This document shows positions 1-6,301 of a stretch of DNA of 7,460 nt, in pieces. Where the stretch lies: NCBI GenBank assembly GCA_905215395.1, contig CAJMQA010000172.1:1-7460 (forward strand). The letters are read 5' to 3'. The translations under genes and the position numbers were made by a program. Origin of the DNA: an uncultured bacterium. Lineage in GTDB: Bacteria > Bacteroidota > Bacteroidia > Bacteroidales > Marinifilaceae. The notes under the pieces were generated by a model that had not been told where the DNA came from, ran no database searches, and worked only from the letters and a program-made list of their open reading frames with translations. Within the stretch, counting starts at the first letter, position 1, and each line of letters begins with the position of its first letter.

Positions 1-16
1 CCCCTTCCGCTGAATA

Positions 17-32
17 ACGAACTTTCGTTCGT
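17..32. repeat. Perfect 6-bp inverted repeat in the leader before the susC-like gene
   Basis: Seen directly: ACGAAC (17-22), a 4-base spacer TTTC, then GTTCGT (27-32), the exact reverse complement. It lies 28 bases before the susC-like ATG. It could be a small operator or a 5' leader hairpin. It is not a convincing terminator because no T-rich tract follows. A repeat this short is common by chance, so function is only a guess. The rest of the leader (1-59) shows no clear Bacteroides-type -7/-33 promoter and no Shine-Dalgarno before the ATG, which is normal in this phylum. Confidence 0.3.
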
Positions 33-59
33 AATGTTTACTTAAATCACTACAAATCT

Positions 60-3000
60 ATGAAAAAAAATCGAAAGTATGTCTTCCGGCCCGGAAGACG
101 TGTGTTAAAATTCCTGGAAATCATGCGGTTTGGAATTTATTTTTTATTATTTTTTACGTTTACTGTGAATGCGAATGGGCATGCGCAGAAAACAAAGATC
201 ACTTTGGATATAGAACAGAGTTCTATGCTGGACATTATCAAAGAACTCCAGAAAGCGGCAGACTGTCAGTTTCTCTATCGGGTTGATGAACTGGAAAAGT
301 ATGGGAAACAGGATTTAAAAGTACAGAACGCGAGCCTGGAAGAGGTGATGCAACAACTGTTACGGGATACTCATCTCACCTGGCGTCTGAAAGACAATGT
401 GATTCTGATCAAAGCCGGAACAGAAGATTTGCCCGGAACTCCGCAAAAAATAAAGTTAATTAAGGGGATGGTCCGTGACAGCAGGGATGAGCATTTGCCC
501 GGAGTAACCGTGTTGCTGAAAGGGACCTCTCTGGGATGTGTAACGGATGTCAATGGTGCTTTCAAATTTGAAATCCCGGAACAGAAAAATATGGTCCTGG
601 TATTTTCCTTTGTAGGCATGAAAAAGAAAGAGGTGCCTTACCGGAATGAAGAAAATCTGTTGGTAACTTTGGAAGAAGATATTACAAAAATGGATGAAGT
701 GGTGGTGACCGGATATGCCAATATCGACAAAAAAAGTTTTACGGGAGCTTCAGTTACCATCAACCGGGAAGAGTTGCTGAAAGTTTCGAAATCCAATGTA
801 CTGATGGCCTTACAGTCCTTTGATCCCTCTTTCCGGATTCAGAAAAACAATGAATGGGGTTCCGACCCGAATACCGTACCGGAGGTTTATATTCGTGGCC
901 GTTCGGGGATCGGAGTGCGGGAGCTGGACAAGGATGTACTTTCCAAATCCCAGTTGGAAAACAATCCCAATTTACCAACTTTTATCCTGGACGGGTTTGA
1001 GGTATCGGTAGAAAAGATTTTTGATATGGATCCCAACCGGATTGAAAGCATCACTATTCTGAAGGATGCTGCAGCCACCGCTATGTATGGTTCCCGGGCT
1101 GCCAACGGGGTAGTGGTAGTTACAACTGTAGCCCCGAAACCGGGCCGGGTAATGGTTTCCTACTCTTTTACCGGAAGCCTGACTTTGCCGGATTTGTCGG
1201 ACTATAATCTGGCCGATGCCCGGGAGAAGCTGGAAATCGAACGCCGGGCAGGTTTATATGATCCGGAAACTCATGTCGGAGGACATTGGGGAGCAATGAA
1301 TGCCTATAACAGACGGTTGCAAAGAATTCAGGAGGGAGTGAATACGGATTGGCTGTCTATCCCTTTACACAACTCTTTTGAACATCAGCATAGTATTTTT
1401 ATAGAAGGAGGAAATAAAGATTTGCGGTATGGCATAAAGGGAGTCTACCACAATACTCCCGGTGTGATGAAAGAGTCTTTCCGGAAACGGGCCGGAGCCG
1501 GTTTTTTCCTGGACTACCGCCTGAAAAATCTGCAGGTGACAAATGATATTTCTTACACATTTGTGAGAGGGGATGAATCGCCTTACGGGGATTTTTCGGA
1601 TTACTCTAAATTGCAACCTTATGACCGGCCATACGATGAAAATGGGAATCTGATCAAGGTCCTGGAGTTTTCCAATGTGTATAACAGTTCGGAGTTGAAT
1701 AATCCCCTGTATGAAAAAGAATTGAACAATTTCAATTACAATCAATACGATGAATTTGTCAATAATCTGCGCCTGAACTGGTATGTGACCGACTATCTGA
1801 CCCTGAAAGGACAGTTTAGTGTGACCAAACAATCGCCTAAAAGTGAACGTTTTATAGATCCCATTTCTGCCCGGGTTTCTGTGAAGGATGCCGCCAAGGA
1901 GGATAAACATCTGGTGGGCGACCTTTATCTGACAATGGGGGATAAAGTGAAATGGGACGCCAATGCATTTCTCTATTTCCGCCGTAGCATATCCCGGCAC
2001 CATATCAATTTAGCAATGGGAATCAATATCCTTTCTTCTAAAAGTCAGAGTTATTCGACCCATTACCGGGGATTTCCTTCCGGTAAATTACATTCACCGA
2101 ATTATGCCGCAGAAATTTATTCCAGCAGCAAAAATGAAAATTTAAGCCGGATGTTCAGTGGGGTGGCCAGTCTGAACTATACATTTGACAATATCTATTT
2201 GCTGGATGCGGCAGCCCGTTTCGACGGCTCGTCCGAGTTCGGTTCCAATCAGAAATGGGCACCTTTCTGGAGTGCAGGAGCGGGTATCAATATTCATAAT
2301 TATGCTTTCCTGCGGGGAAATGACAATGTTTCTATGCTGAAAATCAGAGGTTCGTACGGACAAACGGGAAAGGTGAATTTTGCTCCTTACTGTGCCACTA
2401 CGATTTATGAGTCGCAATTTAAGGATAAAACCTGGTATTATACCGGTTACGGAGTGACCCTGAAGGCTTTGGGAAATCCGGATCTGACCTGGGAGACAAC
2501 CAATAAACTGAATATCGGTATAGACCTGGAACTGTTTAAGCGCTTTATATATCTGGAGGGAAACTACTACTATCAAAAGACTGTGGACCTGATTACCGAT
2601 GTAACGCTTTCAGCTTCTTCAGGCTTCTCTTCCTATAAAGACAATATGGGAGAGGTGGAGAATAAGGGGTTTGAATTGATGCTGCGGTTGAATCCCATAA
2701 ACAGAGAAGACTGGAAACTGATGTTGTGGGGAAATATAGCCCACAACAAGAATAAAATATTGAAAATCTCTGATTCCCAGAAAGCTTATAATGAGCGGGT
2801 AAATGAATATTATGCCGATGCTGAATTTCTGGGGCAGGTGGGTTGGGAGGTCAATGATCCAAAGTTTGCCCGTCCGATTCCCAAATATGAAGAGGGAGGA
2901 TCGCTGACTTCTATTTTTGCCATGAAATCGCTGGGGATAGATCCGATCAACGGGAAAGAGCTGCTGATGAACAGGGATGGCTCTGTGACTTATCAGTGGT

Positions 3001-3491
3001 CGGCTTCCCAGGAAATCATTGCAGGGAATACAGAACCGAAGGCACAAGGTGCTTTTGGGTTTAACCTGAGCTGGAAGAATTTATCCCTGTTTACCTCGTT
3101 TATGTATGAATGGGGGGCGCAGTCGTACAATACGACTCTGGTGAATGACGTAGAGAATGCCGATGTGGAAAATATGAATGTGGACAGACGGGTTCTGACC
3201 GACCGCTGGAATCAGCCCGGCGATATTGCCCCTTTGAAGGATATCAAGGACCGGGGGGTGATTACCTTACCGACAACCCGTTTTGTTCAGGACAATAATA
3301 TATTGACGCTGACTGCCATAACCTTGAGCTATGACTTTCCGGAAAGAATATCGAATAAACTCGGCATGTCCATGTTACGCCTGGAAGCCAGTACGAATGA
3401 TATTGCCAATTTTACAACTATCCGGCAGGAGAGAGGTCTGAACTATCCCTACGCCAAGCAGATTAATTTTTCTTTGAAAGCTAATTTCTAA
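60..3491 (+). CDS. SusC/RagA-family TonB-dependent outer-membrane transporter with N-terminal STN domain
   Basis: This is the outer-membrane barrel that imports a nutrient captured by its SusD partner, powered by TonB-ExbB-ExbD. The 1143 residues suit the family. In order: a long basic n-region and hydrophobic signal segment (about 24-37), with likely cleavage near HAQ (41-43); an STN domain (about 47-118); a carboxypeptidase-regulatory-like beta-sandwich (about 133-206); a TonB-box-like DEVVVTGYA (212-220); a plug with YIRGRSG (277-283), FILDGFEV (308-315) and the SusC hallmark LKDAAATAMYGSRAANGVVV (334-353); then the barrel to a C-terminal phenylalanine. The first ATG is kept because STN-type SusC proteins usually carry this long basic leader; Met22 is an alternative. 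The STN domain implies FecR/ECF-sigma signalling. The substrate is unknown. An A7 run at 729-735 leaves the frame intact. Confidence 0.96.
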   Translation: MKKNRKYVFRPGRRVLKFLEIMRFGIYFLLFFTFTVNANGHAQKTKITLDIEQSSMLDIIKELQKAADCQFLYRVDELEKYGKQDLKVQNASLEEVMQQLLRDTHLTWRLKDNVILIKAGTEDLPGTPQKIKLIKGMVRDSRDEHLPGVTVLLKGTSLGCVTDVNGAFKFEIPEQKNMVLVFSFVGMKKKEVPYRNEENLLVTLEEDITKMDEVVVTGYANIDKKSFTGASVTINREELLKVSKSNVLMALQSFDPSFRIQKNNEWGSDPNTVPEVYIRGRSGIGVRELDKDVLSKSQLENNPNLPTFILDGFEVSVEKIFDMDPNRIESITILKDAAATAMYGSRAANGVVVVTTVAPKPGRVMVSYSFTGSLTLPDLSDYNLADAREKLEIERRAGLYDPETHVGGHWGAMNAYNRRLQRIQEGVNTDWLSIPLHNSFEHQHSIFIEGGNKDLRYGIKGVYHNTPGVMKESFRKRAGAGFFLDYRLKNLQVTNDISYTFVRGDESPYGDFSDYSKLQPYDRPYDENGNLIKVLEFSNVYNSSELNNPLYEKELNNFNYNQYDEFVNNLRLNWYVTDYLTLKGQFSVTKQSPKSERFIDPISARVSVKDAAKEDKHLVGDLYLTMGDKVKWDANAFLYFRRSISRHHINLAMGINILSSKSQSYSTHYRGFPSGKLHSPNYAAEIYSSSKNENLSRMFSGVASLNYTFDNIYLLDAAARFDGSSEFGSNQKWAPFWSAGAGINIHNYAFLRGNDNVSMLKIRGSYGQTGKVNFAPYCATTIYESQFKDKTWYYTGYGVTLKALGNPDLTWETTNKLNIGIDLELFKRFIYLEGNYYYQKTVDLITDVTLSASSGFSSYKDNMGEVENKGFELMLRLNPINREDWKLMLWGNIAHNKNKILKISDSQKAYNERVNEYYADAEFLGQVGWEVNDPKFARPIPKYEEGGSLTSIFAMKSLGIDPINGKELLMNRDGSVTYQWSASQEIIAGNTEPKAQGAFGFNLSWKNLSLFTSFMYEWGAQSYNTTLVNDVENADVENMNVDRRVLTDRWNQPGDIAPLKDIKDRGVITLPTTRFVQDNNILTLTAITLSYDFPERISNKLGMSMLRLEASTNDIANFTTIRQERGLNYPYAKQINFSLKANF
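81..99. repeat. 9-bp perfect inverted repeat inside the start of the susC-like gene
   Basis: Seen directly: GTCTTCCGG (81-89), a single C, then CCGGAAGAC (91-99), its exact reverse complement. As RNA it could form a 7-bp stem with a 5-base loop, extendable at the base by U-A and wobble pairs (77-80 with 100-103). It covers codons 8-13 (VFRPGR) of the susC-like protein, 21 bases after the ATG begins. It could be an RNA control hairpin or a protein-binding palindrome, or it could be chance. No T-run follows, so it is not an intrinsic terminator. Confidence 0.5.
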
Positions 3492-5035
3492 TGATAAAAG
3501 TAAGAGATATGAAACGATATAGATTATTGATATTCATTGTATCCTTCGCACTGAGCGGCTGTAATGCGTGGCTGGACGTTTCCCCGGAGGATCAGATCGG
3601 TGAAAAAGAACTGTTTGCTTCCGGCGAAGGGTACCGGAATGCTCTGAACGGGATTTACAAATCGATGGCAGAATACGATTGTTACGGACGTCATCTGACC
3701 TGGGGAATTCCGGACGCAATGGGACAGATGTACGCTCCCTGGAAACATTCGACAACTGTTGTCGCTGATTTGGAATATGGAGCGGCTCAATACAATTGGA
3801 ACCAGGTGAAGATAAAACCGGTTATAGAAAATATCTGGTCCAAAGCTTACAATATTGTGGCCAATTGTAATAATATCCTCCGGAACATAGAGACGGCAAA
3901 TCCGGATCAGTTTTCTTTGAAGAAAGCGGAAAAAAATATGATAGAGGGGGAAGCTCTGGCTTTGCGGGCTTTTATCCAATTCGATATGTTACGTCTCTTT
4001 GCTCCGTCGCCGAAAATGAATCCGGCCAAACCCTATATTCCTTATGTCACAGAGTATCCGGCTTTTGTTGCTCCCAAAAAGAAGGTGGATGAATGTTTAG
4101 AGCTGATAATTCAGGATTTGGGAAAAGCCCATGAACTGGTATGGTCGTTCGATTCCACCTCTTCCATGGATCTCAAAAACCGGTTTGAAGAAAAGGGGGT
4201 CGGAGAGAAAAGCTTTTTGAAAGGACGCAGCTACCGTATGAATGCTTATGCTATACAGGCTGTATTGGCACGGGTATGTCTGTATGCCGGCCGGAATGCA
4301 GAAGCGTTGAAATATGCCACTTCATTGATCCGCTTGCAAAAAGAAAAAAATTATTTTGTATTTGCAGATCAATCTGCTTTGGGGGATATTAAGAATTACA
4401 GCGATGTGATTTTCGGGTTATTTGCTCCCCGTCTGACGGATTGGGATAAACAGATCAGCAGCTGGACAGATCCCAAACGGCTGACGTGGTTGGAAATTTA
4501 TAATGTGAGTGATTTGTTTTATCCCGATTTATATGAATTTTATGACGGAGCTACCGGAATGTATTATCAGGGATGTGACGATTACCGTTATAAAAATTTT
4601 ATCCATGATTATAACTACAACGGAGATGAGTTTCCGATGCGGAAATATCAGGAGCAGACCATCAGCGGCGTCAAGGCAGAGGTATCGAATACCCTTGTTC
4701 CCTTGGTACGCCTGAGTGAAATGTATTACATTGCCTCTGAAATTTTGGGATCGGAAGACCGTCTGGAAGAGGCAATCAGCCTGTTGTGTGATGTGAAACG
4801 CGGACGGGGACTGCCGGAGAGTGATTTACAGCAATTTGCCGCTCAATTGTCTGATTACGATGGACTGATGTATGAATTGTTAAGGGATGCCCGCCGGGAA
4901 TTTATCGGGGAAGGACAGATCTTCTACATGTACAAGCGTTTGGCCAGAGCGCTGACAGGCCTTGGTGGGAATGTATTTCCTACGGAAGAAAATTATGTAA
5001 TTCCGTTGCCTGAAAATGAACTGAATGTGAAATGA
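3491..5035 (+). CDS. SusD/RagB-family nutrient-binding outer-membrane lipoprotein
   Basis: This is the surface lipoprotein that caps the preceding SusC barrel and captures its ligand. The 514 residues are typical. The signal peptide ends in lipobox LSGC with Cys24 as lipidation site, followed by WLDV near the mature start. SusD family marks: GYRNALNGIYKSM (47-59), a TPR-like helix YNIVANCNNILRNIE (120-134), GEALALRAFIQFDMLRLF (153-170), VRLSEMYYIASEILG (406-420), RDARREFIGEGQIFYMYKR (465-483) and a final YVIPLPENEL (502-511). The annotated ATG shares its A with the susC TAA. Met7 (base 3509) is a serious alternative start, giving a compact basic-hydrophobic signal peptide directly before the lipobox. 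The one-base overlap implies co-transcription and coupled translation. Two A7 runs (3930-3936, 4344-4350) keep frame. Ligand specificity cannot be read from the sequence. Confidence 0.95.
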   Translation: MIKVRDMKRYRLLIFIVSFALSGCNAWLDVSPEDQIGEKELFASGEGYRNALNGIYKSMAEYDCYGRHLTWGIPDAMGQMYAPWKHSTTVVADLEYGAAQYNWNQVKIKPVIENIWSKAYNIVANCNNILRNIETANPDQFSLKKAEKNMIEGEALALRAFIQFDMLRLFAPSPKMNPAKPYIPYVTEYPAFVAPKKKVDECLELIIQDLGKAHELVWSFDSTSSMDLKNRFEEKGVGEKSFLKGRSYRMNAYAIQAVLARVCLYAGRNAEALKYATSLIRLQKEKNYFVFADQSALGDIKNYSDVIFGLFAPRLTDWDKQISSWTDPKRLTWLEIYNVSDLFYPDLYEFYDGATGMYYQGCDDYRYKNFIHDYNYNGDEFPMRKYQEQTISGVKAEVSNTLVPLVRLSEMYYIASEILGSEDRLEEAISLLCDVKRGRGLPESDLQQFAAQLSDYDGLMYELLRDARREFIGEGQIFYMYKRLARALTGLGGNVFPTEENYVIPLPENELNVK

Positions 5036-5793
5036 TAAACCGTCTGATTATGAAATACAGAATTTTCCTGTTGTTATTTGTTTCTGCTCTTTTTGCCGCC
5101 TGTCACCAGGTGGGATTGAAAGAGTACCATAGTGATATTACTTACATCTGTTTTACCAAAGATGCTACCAAAGATACACTTTTTTTCTCCTTTAAAGTTC
5201 AGGGGACAGATACGGCGGAAATTCCCATAGCTGTGCGGCGTATGGGTAAATTCAGCACTGAGGACCTGGAGTATCAGATAGAAACGGATGCCGGACGGAC
5301 AAGTTTACCGGTGGATTGTTATGAATTGCCAACCCGTTGTGTGTTCCGGAAATGTCTGACTGAAGATACCCTGTATGTACGTTTGTTTAATGATCCGGAA
5401 TTGCAGAATGTTCCGAAAATGTTGGTGTTAAAAATCAAACCTTTATTTCAGGTAGAAGAAGGGATCATGGCCAACCGCCGTTATTTTATTCAGGCCAGTG
5501 ACCGTCTGGTCAGACCGACCTGGTGGACGGAATTGAATGGAGGCTCGAACGGGCATTATTTTTTTAATATCGCCGAACAATATTATCTGGGAAAATATTC
5601 GGAACTGAAGTATTCACTTTTTCTGGCCGAATTGAATAAAGACGGGGTAGAATTTGACGGTAAGGATTTGAATATTCTCCGGATGTACTCCCTGCGTGTA
5701 AAGCGCTATCTGGAAGATTATTATTACGAAAATGATGATTTCCTCTGGGATGAAGAAAATGGTGAAATTATGACTGTACCGGTTGCCGGTTAA
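5032..5793 (+). CDS. DUF4843 domain-containing lipoprotein
   Basis: A predicted lipoprotein of 253 residues, in the SusE-like position after SusD. The signal peptide ends in LFAAC with Cys24 as probable lipidation site; Phe at -3 is slightly unusual. The body matches my recollection of DUF4843 proteins: an early strand region with FFSFKVQG (51-58), IPIAVRRMG (64-72), RLFNDPELQNVP (117-128), then SDRLVRPTWW (156-165) and YLGKYSELKYSLF (185-197). The tail (about 229-246) is rich in Tyr, Asp and Glu. The ATG overlaps the susD TGA by 4 bases, indicating coupling; Met7 (base 5050) is a plausible alternative start. Molecular role is unknown. By position and lipidation I infer an accessory subunit or ligand-capture protein of the SusCD complex. 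The family call rests on motif resemblance, not a search. Confidence 0.8.
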   Translation: MINRLIMKYRIFLLLFVSALFAACHQVGLKEYHSDITYICFTKDATKDTLFFSFKVQGTDTAEIPIAVRRMGKFSTEDLEYQIETDAGRTSLPVDCYELPTRCVFRKCLTEDTLYVRLFNDPELQNVPKMLVLKIKPLFQVEEGIMANRRYFIQASDRLVRPTWWTELNGGSNGHYFFNIAEQYYLGKYSELKYSLFLAELNKDGVEFDGKDLNILRMYSLRVKRYLEDYYYENDDFLWDEENGEIMTVPVAG

Positions 5794-5809
5794 ATAAATT
5801 CAGAAGATT

Positions 5810-6301
5810 ATGAAAATGGAAAAATATCTGTTAGGGATCGTGATGGTATTGATACTTGCCGGTTGCCTGGAAGACAAAAACGATTTTAATTATCAAAAAA
5901 TAAATAAGATAGATGATTTTGACGTAAAGAATGTAGAGAAACGTTATTCTTGTTTTCTGGATGAGACATTGCATTTGAATCCGGATGTAAAAATGACTGT
6001 TGAGAATTATACAGATCTGAGTTATGAATGGTATCTGGAAAATAAATTGGTCGGTCAGGAGAAGGAGTTCGATTTTAAAGCGGACAAGACGGGAATATTC
6101 GATTTGCTTTTTGTTGCGGTGGATAATCAGACCGGGGTACGTTTTCCTTATGAGATTACAGTAAGGGTGGAGAGCCGGGGATTGAAAGGATGGCTGGTAC
6201 TTTCCCGGACTACAGCGAATGCTTCCCGATTGTCTGTGGTTTGGTCACGCCTGACCAATTATTATAAAAAAAGATATAAACGGGGAGTATCTGTTGGATG
6301 A
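5810..6301 (+). CDS. N-terminal part of PKD-like family lipoprotein (truncated by frame change)
   Basis: This 163-residue piece carries the lipoprotein signal: a basic start, hydrophobic stretch, and lipobox LAGC with Cys19. The mature N-terminus begins CLEDKND; acidic residues right after the cysteine resemble the lipoprotein export signals that send Bacteroidota lipoproteins to the cell surface. An Ig/PKD-like region follows (about 40-122), with LSYEWYLENKLV (70-81) and the FVAVDNQTG strand (101-109), then GWLVLSR (127-133), a pattern I associate with this family. Residues 155-163, after the A7 run, are out-of-frame and end at TGA. The ATG at 5810 is used; Met3 is nearly equivalent. If this product is made alone, it would be an anchored Ig-like domain without the C-terminal domain. 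Confidence 0.85.
   Translation: MKMEKYLLGIVMVLILAGCLEDKNDFNYQKINKIDDFDVKNVEKRYSCFLDETLHLNPDVKMTVENYTDLSYEWYLENKLVGQEKEFDFKADKTGIFDLLFVAVDNQTGVRFPYEITVRVESRGLKGWLVLSRTTANASRLSVVWSRLTNYYKKRYKRGVSVG
6266..6272 (+). other. Seven-A homopolymer at the frame break
   Basis: Bases 6266-6272 are seven consecutive A's, read AAA AAA A-GA in the upstream frame. Removing one A (or adding two) restores a continuous reading frame of about 546 codons. The run sits inside the only interval (6255-6298) where the frames can be joined. The same length of A run occurs at 729-735, 3930-3936 and 4344-4350 without breaking frame. Confidence 0.85.

Noticed and set aside
32..40. Bacteroides-type -7 promoter element (TAATGTTTA)
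   Set aside because: It departs from the TAnnTTTG pattern and has no TTTG at the right distance upstream; at most a weak resemblance.
63..70. Eight-A run right after the susC-like ATG as a phase-variation tract
   Set aside because: The frame is intact, and Lys-rich starts coded by AAA are common at signal peptides in AT-leaning genomes.
210..226. 7-bp inverted repeat (ATAGAAC, 3-base spacer, GTTCTAT)
   Set aside because: A few such repeats are expected by chance in a window this size, and it lies within STN coding sequence.
1720..1737. 7-bp AT-rich inverted repeat in the barrel region
   Set aside because: Low complexity and at chance frequency, with no positional reason to matter.
1365..2003. 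212-residue open frame on the minus strand inside susC-like
   Set aside because: It lies wholly within a well-supported SusC reading frame, has no recognisable domain, and other minus-strand frames nearby are similar shadows.
2142..3047. Two minus-strand open frames of over 140 residues (2142-2576 and 2619-3047)
   Set aside because: Both are antisense to the SusC barrel region, with low-complexity hydrophobic translation and no start context; typical shadows.
3524..3979. Minus-strand open frame opposite the start of susD-like
   Set aside because: It overlaps the signal peptide and conserved SusD N-terminal region, and has no family resemblance.
6266..6274. Programmed -1 ribosomal frameshift at the A run
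   Set aside because: The frame needed to continue the protein is +1, not -1, and the A AAA AAG heptamer is out of phase with the reading frame.
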